Shown here in pieces: positions 24,871 to 34,472 of a stretch of 64,000 nucleotides of DNA. The notes beneath the pieces are model-generated. The model did not search any database, was not told the DNA's origin, and was given only the letters and a program-made list of their open reading frames with translations. Numbering within the stretch: the stretch's first letter is position 1; every line of letters begins with the position of its first letter. The DNA comes from Entomortierella parvispora (lineage: Eukaryota; Mortierellomycota; Mortierellomycetes; Mortierellales; Mortierellaceae): positions 1,922,001 to 1,986,000 of the forward strand of contig OY752147.1 of NCBI GenBank assembly GCA_963573315.1, given 5' to 3'. The translations under genes were made by a program, and so were the position numbers.

Positions 24871-26043
24871 CTAGATTTTCTCCTTGACATCGACTGGCGT
24901 TGATGATTCGGCAAGGCTCTCACCCGCAGGGTAGAACCGAAGGTTAGCAGCGCCATTACTGGTGCTGACCGTGAGGTTGGAAGGCCCACGACTGCGCGTA
25001 CCGTGCTTGCTGTTCTTCTTGTCTGTATCAAAGCTCAGGTCTGTGCCTTCGACTGTTGCAGAGCCATTCGAGGTGCTCACGTCGAATCGACCCTGGAATG
25101 CCTCAGTCAAATTGCCAGTTACGGAAGCATTTGACGATTGGAGAGTACCCTTGAAGGGCTGATTTTGCGGGACCATGATCGAGGCAACCACGCTGGCATT
25201 GGACGTCTTGGCAACCACCTCTAAAGGCTGGCCAGTTTGTGAGGCATCTAGGTTGAATTCAATCTTGGCGTTGCCCGAAGTGTTGTGGATAAATGAGGGC
25301 CGACTTGAGCGTCCCAGGAGGACGCCGACGATCATCTTGGCGTTCTTTGTGGTAGATTCCATAGAGAGACCCTGGGCGGTACTCGAAGCATCGACATGGA
25401 GGTTCACAGAAGCGTTTGTTGTCTTGGTGCTAACCCTAGATTGTTTGCCATCTTGAGCTTCGTGGATTCGAAGCTTGGCGGAGATGGAGGCGTTGGAGGT
25501 CATCAACTCGACATGGCCGGCCTCGAATTCGCCAGAGATAGAGGCGTTGGAAGTGTGCAAATTCAAGTTATCGGCGCGAAGAGCCTGAAGAGCAACAGTG
25601 GAGTTTGTGAGAGAGCAGCGGACACTGTCCCACAGCAGGTTCTCGAGGTTTTCGCCAGAGAAAGATGTGTTGGGGGCAACGAGGGACAGACTCTGCATAT
25701 AGCTAACAGATCTTGGAAGCTGGATGGTAGTTTCATGATAGATATTCAGAGCGCTGAAAGCCGTGGGACCGTCGAGGATGATCGACAACGTCTTGTTGTT
25801 GGTGCGAGTGCTGATACCGACCCCGTCCTTGTCATTCTCTTTGGTGACCCAGACGCGGATCGAGACCATGCCCAAACCAGAGTCGTCGTCTGTGCCGTGG
25901 ATGAGACGCAGCTTTCCCTGGACTTTACCCTTGGCAACAAAGTCGATCTTTGGGAAGTCTGCGGGAAGAAAGGTAACGTCGTCACCGGGGACACGGATGG
26001 CGATACTGGGCTGGTGGATGGATCCGACAAAAGCAGCGAGCAT
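24871..26043 (-). CDS. Adhesin-like beta-repeat protein (DUF4097-like)
   Basis: Single exon from ATG 26043 to the stop at 24871, 390 residues. It consists of short repeated beta-strand units with the recurring signature T(S/T)NAS or SNGS (LHTSNASISGEF, LMTSNASISAKL, AKTSNASVVASI, LQSSNASVTGNL, VSTSNGSATVEG, VSTSNGAANLRF). These resemble the beta-helical putative-adhesin domain found in many bacterial and fungal proteins. Many N-x-S/T sites would be glycosylated if secreted. The N-terminus from ATG 26043 (MLAAFVGSIHQPSIA) is only weakly signal-peptide-like. A perfect acceptor (TTTCTTTCTGCAG) lies just upstream at about 26065, so an upstream exon supplying a longer hydrophobic leader is possible. 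The function is unknown. Confidence 0.7.
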   Translation of the reverse strand: MLAAFVGSIHQPSIAIRVPGDDVTFLPADFPKIDFVAKGKVQGKLRLIHGTDDDSGLGMVSIRVWVTKENDKDGVGISTRTNNKTLSIILDGPTAFSALNIYHETTIQLPRSVSYMQSLSLVAPNTSFSGENLENLLWDSVRCSLTNSTVALQALRADNLNLHTSNASISGEFEAGHVELMTSNASISAKLRIHEAQDGKQSRVSTKTTNASVNLHVDASSTAQGLSMESTTKNAKMIVGVLLGRSSRPSFIHNTSGNAKIEFNLDASQTGQPLEVVAKTSNASVVASIMVPQNQPFKGTLQSSNASVTGNLTEAFQGRFDVSTSNGSATVEGTDLSFDTDKKNSKHGTRSRGPSNLTVSTSNGAANLRFYPAGESLAESSTPVDVKEKI

Positions 26044-26443
26044 GGCGATGATTAGGAAAGGATGTGCTGCAGAAAGAAAGGAGAGAAAAGTGAGGGAGAG
26101 AGAGAACGAAGGAGCGGGGGTCGCAAATCCAAGGCCGTCTTTTATTTGTCTGTGGGCGAGAAGTTTGTTTCGTGGCAGAATGGTGAAAAAGGAAAATCTC
26201 CACGCCAAGGATCAAAGACAAAAAAGAGCCAAGACCCGTCGCTGGTCCATCTGCGCTCTCAGACGTTCTTGGCGCGGACCTTTGTCTCGTTTCCCGCCCT
26301 TTCGTCCCTTTTTCCACTCTTTCCTCTCTTGCTCTTCTCCTGCCTTCCTTTTTTTTCTCAGGTTGTCTTCTTCACTCTCAAGTTTGTTTATTAGTCTCAT
26401 CTTCTGAATTATCTACACGTGGGGGCCCAACGTTGCCTCCTTT
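26044..26443. other. Intergenic region
   Basis: Upstream region of the adhesin-like gene (minus strand), CT-rich on that strand, and the short 3' flank of the secreted protein gene to its right lies elsewhere. No gene seen. Confidence 0.4.
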
Positions 26444-26941
26444 CTAAACTCCAGTAACGATCATTGACATCAACAGGATAGACGCCAGTACTGCCCAAAC
26501 TGCCCATTCCGAGCCTGCACTCGCCACCATCCCCGTCGCCCCGTTTCCTTTCCCAGTGGGCGTGGGCGAAGGTGTAGGGGAGGGTGTGGGTTTAATACAG
26601 GTGATGTTGAGAGAGCTGAGAATCGTTGGGAAATCACTCGTAAAGGTACTCAGTTCTCCTAACTGACAACTGGTTCCCGAGCAAGGCAACGTCCAGTTGA
26701 ATTCAAAGCTTGAGCTGCAAATACAGGTGTGAAACTGAGGTGTGGATTGTTGGGCAGTGTTTGTCAAGTTGATGCCGACGCAATTGGGTAAGGTCGCCAA
26801 CTGAGTCGTCAGACAGTTGTCGCAAGGGACCGAGAGACCGAACTGAGCGGAGACCTGGTTACCGTTATTGCTGAGGAGAACCAAGCTGAGGGTGAGGAAG
26901 GCAGCAAGAGCTTGTGCACTCAATGATTGTAATCCAGTCAT
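26444..26941 (-). CDS. Small secreted 8-cysteine protein, probably GPI-anchored (family member 1)
   Basis: Single exon, 165 residues, ATG at 26941. An N-terminal signal peptide (ALAAFLTLSLVLLSNNG...VSAQ) is followed by the family core: CDNC-x10-C with Pro two before the third Cys (LPNC), FHTCIC, LPCSGTSC and ITC, eight cysteines in total. A Pro/Thr repeat stalk (PTPSPTPSPTPT) then leads to Gly/Ala/Ser residues and a hydrophobic C-terminal tail (AVWAVLASILLMSMIVTGV), the layout of a GPI-anchored cell-surface protein. Four relatives lie at 42-48 kb. The cysteine order C-C-C-CxC-C-C-C recalls the CFEM domain, but the gap between the third Cys and CxC is much longer. Confidence 0.85.
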   Translation of the reverse strand: MTGLQSLSAQALAAFLTLSLVLLSNNGNQVSAQFGLSVPCDNCLTTQLATLPNCVGINLTNTAQQSTPQFHTCICSSSFEFNWTLPCSGTSCQLGELSTFTSDFPTILSSLNITCIKPTPSPTPSPTPTGKGNGATGMVASAGSEWAVWAVLASILLMSMIVTGV

Positions 26942-27389
26942 GACTTTCCGGTTGAGGGGGTGCTGAAAAAGTGCGCTGCGATGAGAGTAAGTGAGAGAAG
27001 GAGAGGCAGAAGGAGAAAGAGAAAGGGAGAAGGAGAAAAGAGATGGGAGGTTGTAGAAGAGTCGCGAGTCAGTGGAGAACAGACGGGGCGCGTGCTGCAG
27101 CTTCAAGGGGTGAATGTGTTGATGTCAGCCGAAAAAAAGAAAAAGCGGAAAGGAGGAAAGAAAGAGCGAACTGTAAGTCCAACATCTGTCAGGACCTTCC
27201 GCAACGGCTACATCGTCCTGTGGCCACAGGGTGAAGAGGAGAAAAGGAACTCAGTCCGCTTCTGTGTGACCAAGCCCAAGCAGCCAGAGTTGTTTCGTGT
27301 TGTGATTCACTGTCAGGCTCTTGCCCGATAGTGGTTTTTATTATTATTATTGACAATTTGCATGAAGGTTGGTTATGGTATGCACAGAT
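26942..27389. other. Intergenic region
   Basis: 448 bases between two minus-strand genes. It forms the CT-rich (on the minus strand) promoter/leader of the secreted protein gene and the 3' flank of the HIS5 gene. A short TTATTATTATT run is present near 27340. No gene seen. Confidence 0.45.
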
Positions 27390-28762
27390 CTATGATCCCA
27401 ATTGCTCGGTCAGAAGACGGATCACCGTGTCGTTCTCCTCAGGTGTGCCGACTGTAATTCTTAGGCAGCCCTCGCAACCGATCTCCGTGCCTCTGAATCG
27501 GACAACGAGACCTTGACGTTTTGCCATGTCGGTGTAAACGTTAAAAGCATGTTCGTTACTGGGCTTGCCATCCTTGCCCAAGACTTCTACGAGTACAAAG
27601 TTGGAGTCATTCGTGCCCAACACTTTGCCCAATCCTGCAATGGACTTGAATGACTCCAAGAGTCTGCCTCTCTCCTCAACTATCACAGCAATGTGCTTGT
27701 GAAGAATGTCGAGGCCGTTGGGCTGAAGTGCTTCCTGTGCTACTCGTGAGGTTGTGCTGGCAATGTTGTAAGGGGCCTTAGTGGCGTTCATGTACGCTGC
27801 AATCTCGGGTGTAGTGATGGCGACTCCCAGACTGATTATGAAAAGCAAGAGCAGGGCAAAGGCGAATTAGGAATCAATTGAACAAGAAAATCATTCATCT
27901 CGATGCTCTCTACAACCGCTCAGATACGCAGACACTTACCGAACTCCAGCCAAGCCAAAGCTTTTGCTCATTGTCTGCATGACGATCAGATTGGGGTATT
28001 GAGTAGCCCAGGTTGCTGTCGATCCTTCCTTTCCAGCCTCAATAAAGTCCACGTATGCCTCATCCACGGCAACAATACCTTTGTAGTTGGGCAACGTGAG
28101 CACACGACGAATGCTTTCGTGCGAGAGAGCTGATCCAGTAGGGTTTCCTGGACTGCACAAAAAGATGACTTTGATATTGGGGTGGGCATTGACCTGCTTC
28201 TCGATCTGAGCAAAGCAAATAAAAAGGTAGGACAAGGAAGGTCAGTCGGTCGTTTACATGTCAATGGAATGTAATCCTTCAAGTTTATATCACAAAGTAA
28301 CTCTAGTACCTCCTCCACGTTCAGCTGAAAGTTGCCATCGAGGGTAAGCGTGGCCTTCTTGACCTCAACATCGTTGATCTGGGCCGAGACCGAGTACATG
28401 CCGTAGGTGGGAGGGGTGATCAAGACGGCGTCCTTGCCGGGAATACAAAAGACTCTGAAGATCATGTCAATGACCTCATCACTGCCCACGCCGAGGAAAA
28501 AGTGCTCAGGACCGGGAATGTTTCTGAACTTTGCGAGCAGGTTCTTGAGATCAGTTTGGTGAGGGTCAGGGTAGCGATTGATGTCAAGTCCAGCGCTGGC
28601 GACGGCAGCATCAGAAGTAGGATGCAGAGCAGGGCCGTAGGCGTTCTCGTTGGCGTCAAGAAGGACTCCTGAGGAGAAGTCATCACGAGCACAGCGATAA
28701 GGCTTCAAGGCCAAAATATTGGGTCTGACGATGCTCTCGAGGGAGAATGTAGTGGCAGCCAT
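27390..28762 (-). CDS. HIS5: Histidinol-phosphate aminotransferase
   Basis: Exons on the minus strand: 28310-28762, 27940-28205, 27390-27831; 386 residues, ATG 28762. This PLP-dependent class-I/II aminotransferase converts imidazole acetol-phosphate to histidinol-phosphate in histidine synthesis. Visible motifs are VRPNILALKPYRCARDD, LDANENAYGP, INRYPDPHQ, FLGVGSDEVID, LCSPGNPTG, VAVDEAYVDF, TMSKSFGLAGVRLG (Schiff-base Lys in SKSFG) and VRFRGTEIGCEGCLRITVG. Length and motif order are normal for the family. No targeting signal is seen, so it is cytosolic. Confidence 0.96.
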
Positions 28763-29189
28763 GGAATGAATGAGACTGGAGTGAAGCGCAAGGGATGGGG
28801 AAGAGATGAATGGGAGAGAGTGAAGAATGAAGAATGGGAAGAGAAAGATAAAGGAGTTTTTCTGTTGTTTGTTGGCTTTGACTCACCCAGAGTCGGCGAT
28901 CCATTTGGACAGGGTGGGGGAGAAATGAAAAAAAAAGTCTCCGCACCGCACAGTCACCGGCCTGAGGGGAGGAGTGCAAAATTGGTGGCAACGACAACGA
29001 TCGGTCGGGGCGTGCAACTGAACTGTCCACCCTGCTTGCTCTCTCGCCGGCTCGCTTGTTCGCATGCTCGAGCCCATCTCTTTCTATCATTCCTTCATTC
29101 CTTCATTCCTATTTCCTCGTTCTTCGTCCTCTCTTTTCTCCTTGATCTTTTCATATTTCTTTCACTTCCTACCCAACGCACTCCACACA
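28763..29189. promoter_or_regulatory. Divergent promoter region (HIS5 / HSD10-like)
   Basis: 427 bases between divergent starts. A direct CATTCCTTCATTCCTT-type repeat and a CT-rich leader precede the HSD10-like start. No gene seen. Confidence 0.45.
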
Positions 29190-30663
29190 ATGTAAGGTGC
29201 CAACTCCAGTCGCGATTTGACGCCTAAAAGACAACCGCTTGTCAATTGGAGCCACATTTATGGATAAAGCGATTTATCTAACACGGTCCCACATACACCC
29301 TTTTTTTGCCTCTATATATCACGCTCATAGGCTTATTCAAGGCAAGACCTATATCGTCACAGGAGGTAGTTCCGGACTCGGTAAGAATCATGTCGCATCT
29401 CAGGTTATCAGCCTGTTGCTCAAGACCAACTCTCTCTGTCTCTCCCATTCCCACCCCACAAACCACGACCCGATCTCCTCAATCGGCTCACAATTTGTTT
29501 TTGCTAAATGGCACACCGCTTCCTGTTTTTCTCACAAAATACAATAGGCGAGGCCACTGTTCGTGCCATCGTCGAAAGAGGTGGCAATGTCATTGTATTT
29601 GATATCAACGAGGAGCGTGGCGAGGACCTTGCGGCAGAACTTCAAAAGTCTGTCCTTTGGCCCGGCGCCACAGATATTGCCAGCGAGGAATCCGTCTTGG
29701 CCTCGATGGAAAAGGGTGCTGCGAGGTTTGGAAAGATCTCGGGTGTGATCAACTGTGGTGGTATCGGCATGGCCCAGAAGGTATACGGAGGAAACTGAAG
29801 TAGAAAGTAAGACTACAAAAGGCAACAGGCTAACAGACATTTCTCTTCTTCAGATCGTTTTCAGGAACGGTGAACCTCAGCCCTTGAACATCTTTGAGGA
29901 GGTTGTGAGAATCAACTTGGTTGGCACTTTCAATGTCTGCAGATTGGTTGCTGCCCACATTATCGCCAACATCAAGGCCGACGCCGAGAAGGAGGGTAAG
30001 AGTATTGGCCGACTCTTTGATTAACAGAGTCGCTATGGATTTCTTGAGACTAACTGAAGCAAGCAATTGTGCTATGTAGAGGATCCTGGCGTGATCATCA
30101 ACGTAGCATCGATCGCTTACACAGAAGGGTAAAACTCTTTCTCCTTGTCTCCAGAAGCGAAAGTGGAGAAAGTGGAATATAAAGGACAGTGTATGATGTC
30201 CTCAGTCAACACTAATATTTCCTTGCAACGACCTTACTCATTTTTTCCTCATCGGCAATAGACAAGCTGGCCAGACTGCGTACTCCGCTTCCAAAGGTAA
30301 CGCATCTCTCCATAGAGGGAACAATACCTTCCTGTGTTACCTGTGAATTCTAAACATGTTGGGAAAGATAGCTGACCAACTGTTTTCTCATTTGTTCTGT
30401 TAGGTGGTGTTGCTGGAATGACCCTCCCCATGGCTCGCGATCTGGCTGGTCAGATCCGCGTCTGCACCATTGCTCCAGGATTCTTTGGCACACCCATGGG
30501 CAATGCTGTTAAGGACTCCAACCTGGAGAAGCATATGGTCCACCCTTACCGTATGGGCAAGCCCAGCGAGTTTGCTCACTTGGCTTGCGCCATCATCGAG
30601 AACCCAATGCTCAACGGAGAGATCATCCGTATCGATGGTGCTGTCCGTCTTGGCAAGTTGTAA
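29190..30663 (+). CDS. 3-hydroxyacyl-CoA dehydrogenase type-2 (HSD10-like short-chain dehydrogenase)
   Basis: Seven coding segments: 29190-29191, 29331-29380, 29548-29780, 29854-29995, 30080-30128, 30262-30296, 30404-30663; 256 residues. The start codon is split: exon 1 contributes AT (CACACAAT|GTAAGG) and exon 2 gives G (CTCATAG|GCTTATTC), producing MLIQGKTYIVTGGSSGLG, the expected HSD10 N-terminus. Catalytic residues are intact (Ser in INVASIAY, YSASK), as is IAPGFFGTPMGN. The usual NxxAG reads INCGGIG. The family oxidises short branched 3-hydroxyacyl-CoAs, for example in isoleucine degradation, normally in mitochondria. No presequence is obvious, and the C-terminal GKL is a weak PTS1-like tripeptide. 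Confidence 0.92.
29192..29330 (+). other. Intron splitting the start codon of the HSD10-like gene
   Basis: 139-nt intron with donor GTAAGG and acceptor ...ACGCTCATAG, placed between the second and third base of the ATG. No other in-frame ATG lies within the second exon before GKTYIVTGG. Confidence 0.75.
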
Positions 30664-30773
30664 AAAATAAAATAGGAGTAAATAAACACGCGTATGTCTT
30701 TTATACGCGTTTCTCTATTGGAATATTCTTTTCTAGGTGAGGGTATGTTGCTTCGTGTGCCTCTTTGATGAGC

Positions 30774-33005
30774 TCACTTCTTCCTCTTGGAGGCCCTTCC
30801 CCACACCTTGACGCTGAAATCCGCGGAGCCAGAGGCCAGAACGTGATCAATTGGATGAAAGTCCACATCGTAGACACGGTCTGTGTGACCAGCCAGCTTT
30901 TGAAGAGTGTCGTATTGTCCGTCACCCGTACCCACATCAAACAGATATACATAAGGGTCCATGCTGCCAGACGCTAAGAGCAGACTCGAATCCAGCGGCA
31001 CATCCTTGTCAGATATTGTCGACTGCGATTGTTCTCTATCGCTCCCGCGGTGTTTGCCTGACCTCCTGCCCGCAGACCCAGCAATATCTAATCATTGAAG
31101 GATGAGGTGGTTAGAATGGAACAACCTGCGGGTAAATCACACGATTCAAGGCCCGCTATACACTTACAATCTTTTCCGTGGAAGAAGGCGCTCTTGATCG
31201 GCCAGTGCTTGTTTCTGTATCCCTTCAGGGAATGAATAAGACGAGGCATTGTCGTAGGTGGCTCAAATCCTCTATCATATACCCGAATAACTATTAATAG
31301 AGAATACAATACCGTGATGGAGGGTTAGCGGAAGAAGTCTTGCAAACTACTGTCAAGTCCAAACATGCCGTGTTTCTGTCTCTTACCACTATCGTAGCTG
31401 TTAACTGCCAACCATCGTGATTCAGGTTCTTCTACTTCTGCAAAATCTACCCCGTCTGTTCCCCGCTGTTTGGAGACGGCAATGTGCGAAATAGGCTTCT
31501 TGGTTGGTTCGTTGAGAATGGACTGGAGCACCCTACCCGTTCTCACGTCCCACGTCTTCATGTAACCCGAAGAATCTCCAGATATAACTGTCAGTCCATC
31601 GTGGTAGACATAACTAGAGGCGGACAAAAACAAGAGTAACAAGAAAGAAATGTTAGGAATATAGCACACTAAAAAATTGTAGACTCGCGCGAGTAACCTT
31701 GCAATATCTTACATGGAATTGACCATAGAGTCGTTTTTGATAGTGACGGCCGATCCAGCTCCACCGTCTTTCCTGATGTCATTCATGAACAGATAATTCC
31801 GGGTCGTGCCGCTGAAGAACACATTGTTATCTAATCGCCCCAAAGTAGACCGTATCCGTATCATGTCAGTTCCAAGCCGAGAAAGATAATTTCAAAGTGA
31901 GTGCAAAAACTGAGGTAATGACGCACCTTGCGGATGAAATCTAACACACTGTACAAAACCATCCCCTTCAAAACTGTCTCGCAGCTTTCCAGTCTCTAGA
32001 TCCCACAATTTGCATGTCCGGTCATAAGCCGCCGAGAGCAAAAGTGAAGAGTCGTGACCCCAGGCAAGGTCGGAAATATTCAGGCCATGACCCTTGAGCA
32101 CGAACAGCTATGCAAAGAATTACCAAGGAGGCATGGCGAAAATCTGTAAGTGTTCTGTAATCTGCGGGAATCATTGGTTTCTTGTATTTACAGAGATCTC
32201 GCTTCAATTGATTACCTCGTTCTGGTTTGTAGTTCCGTCCCAGATTCGCACAGTTTTGTCGAATGATCCCGTCGCAAGGAACTTGCCATTGGGCGAGTAC
32301 TGAACGGCGTAGACGGCTCCCTGATGGCCCTTGAGGTCGTTTTTCAAGTAAAACAGTCTTCCATCCGTCTTTGATCCCGAGTCCTGTCTTGCGACTGAAA
32401 ATAAAAAAAAAGTATGTTACCATCCACAGGCGTCATTTTTTGTCCCCTCTGATTTCATTCTGGAAATGATAGGCATTCTTACCGATATTGCCCATATTAA
32501 TTCGGCGAACTCCCTCCTCTTCGGCCTTGATCAGATCTACATTCTTCTTGGTATCTGTGGTTCTCGAGGTAGACTCTAAACCTTGACCGGAGCTAGCAGC
32601 CGCCGCGTCCGTGCTCTGGTTTTGCTGGGCCATTGAGAGGTTGGACAAAAGTTGGCCCATCGCAGACACCATGTCGTTGCTATTACTCCTGGCCTGTGAA
32701 CTTTGCTGAGAAAGATTGGTCCTTGCCGTACCGTTTGTGCCTTCATCTTCCTGCCCCGCTGATCCATTGGCCCCTGAGGGCTCGTCTCTTTGACCGGCTG
32801 GATCCCCATTGTGTCGGGCCTCAATCTGAGAAGAATAGATATACGAGAGATCATAGAGACTCTTCTTCAGCGCTCTGTTTTCAGCCTCGAGTAGGTCAAT
32901 TTTGGTCTTGAGCGACTTGGTCTCTCGCACTAGCTTCTCGATGGCCGGGTCGACCTGTTGTGATGAGGACGATGACTGGTGGCCCGTGACATTGGGTGCA
33001 GACAT
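30774..33005 (-). CDS. Coiled-coil WD40-repeat protein
   Basis: Seven exons on the minus strand: 32483-33005, 32216-32394, 31927-32107, 31713-31830, 31387-31613, 31168-31290, 30774-31087; 554 residues, phases consistent. Residues about 20-60 form a coiled coil (VRETKSLKTKIDLLEAENRA), then a Ser/Gln/Asn-rich linker, then a beta-propeller starting near residue 185. WD repeats include LKGHQGAVYAVQYS...FDKTVRIWD, LKGHGLNISDLAW...YDRTCKLWD, FEGDGFVQCVRFHP, SGDSSGYMKTWD, NVIRVYD-type and LAGHTDRVYDVDFHP...ADFSVKVW. The C-terminus is basic (GRASKRKK). The fold points to a scaffold in a protein complex; I cannot name the complex. The stop lies 110 bases from the convergent HSD10-like stop. Confidence 0.88.
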
Positions 33006-33206
33006 CGTTTATTGTGGGGCGGATTGCCAAGCGAATGGAGCCGATGAGGGGCGCTGTCGTAAGGGAGTTCAGAAAAGAACGTGGGTATGTGGGGATGGCA
33101 GAGGACATTCATGGCTCCACATTCGCAGAAAAAAAAGAAAAAATGCCCAATTGGGCACGTGATCCAAGGATGAACGCGATCAAAGGCCGACCTTTTCTTG
33201 TTTTTT

Positions 33207-34210
33207 TCAAGGCGACGGTCGAGGAGTATGTCCAGGGGATCCAATTCTGTAAGGTCCTCCGACTTCTTCGTCCTCAGGGTCCTCCCAGTACTCAGAGGCA
33301 TTCGATCTATCGTCTTCATATTCTTCGTCTGTGTACAGCAAGTCAGTCGTTGGACCGCCCTGGCTGATCATTTCGTGATCAGAGTCCGTGTACGCGGCGT
33401 GGTCTCCGTCAAGATGGACGACTCGGTGGTTTGGGTGGTGTCGAGCAAAAGTGCGAGTCTGGTGGAGCTCCGGACTTGAAGACCCATCGTGAGCAAGTCG
33501 ATCGCTGAATTGAAATTGTTGGTGTATGTGATGTGTTTCCTCGTCAACGTCATGCACGTACTGGGATGGATCGACATAATTATCATCCATGTCCAGTTCC
33601 ATATCATCATTGTCATCCTCCAAGTGCTCCTGTTCCGTTTCAGATGGTGTCCGCTCTTCAGTTCCTTCACGGAGTTCGGCTTGTCCAGGAAAGCCATTGT
33701 CATCCTCCTCCTCTTCGTCGTCGTACCCGTCATCGTCGTCCAGGCCGTCATTAAGGTGGTGCTCGTCACGTTCGCTGTCATAGTCCTCCTCTACGACATC
33801 TCTTTCTGTGTTTGGATCCTACAAAGAGTGCCAAAACAAAAAAAAAAAAAAAAATGGTGGCGTTTTCAAAGTCAATACTATATTGGTCGAATGCGAAAAA
33901 GAATGCCTGCCCATGTACATTACCACGAAAGGAGCTGTGAGAAATGGGGGTATCATATGAGATCCAGAAAGACTGGCCGCCTTCATCTAGAGTAGATGGA
34001 GTGCATTTGTAAGTGCCTGACGCGACACTGAAATGAACACGATTGCCGATAGCTAGAGACCAAAAGAATCACCTTTTTACGAAGAGCCTTTTCTTCTTGA
34101 AGCAGCAACTCATGCAAGTCCTCCAAGGTATGTTCGCGAGGCATCCATAGTTTCTCCACTCGAGGAGGGGCCAAGGCGGCCCTTTGAGGCAGGAATGGGA
34201 GATGGGCCAT
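33207..34210 (-). CDS. Acidic protein, possibly anaphase-promoting complex subunit 15-like
   Basis: Exons on the minus strand: 34073-34210, 33924-33986, 33207-33818; 270 residues, all junctions phase 0, ATG 34210. The N-terminus (HTLEDLHELLLQEEKALRKK, then HMIPPFLTAPF) is helical followed by a Pro-rich stretch; the rest is extremely acidic (DDDDGYDDEEEEDDNGF, EDDNDDMELDMDDN). A short helical N-terminal motif with 'LLLQEEKALRKK' and a long Asp/Glu tail recalls APC15/Mnd2 of the anaphase-promoting complex, but this is a weak resemblance and no family signature is certain. Intron 2 carries a T17 tract on the sense strand just before its acceptor. Confidence 0.6.
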
Positions 34211-34332
34211 GTTTGAAAAGAAGATGCATGCTTCGCGTCTGCAGCACAGAGTTGAGTGGAATGGCCAAGCCGCAGGAAAAATCTGCTCGCACGTCCTGCA
34301 GAGAGCGGCGCTTTTCTTCACAAAGGCGACGC

Positions 34333-34333
<1 letters not shown>

Positions 34334-34370
<37 letters not shown>

Positions 34371-34378
34371 ATTTCGTC
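34334..34378. repeat. T45 homopolymer tract
   Basis: 45 consecutive T on the plus strand, that is poly(dA) on the coding strand, 124-168 bases upstream of the ATG of the acidic APC15-like gene. Long poly(dA:dT) tracts exclude nucleosomes and often mark fungal promoters. Confidence 0.8.
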
Positions 34379-34472
34379 CCTGCATACTTTTCTGTATTCG
34401 TTCTCTTACCAACATGTTTATCCACCAAAGAGCTAAGCGCAATGTCCTCTGTCCGTCAATTGATTCTCTTGT

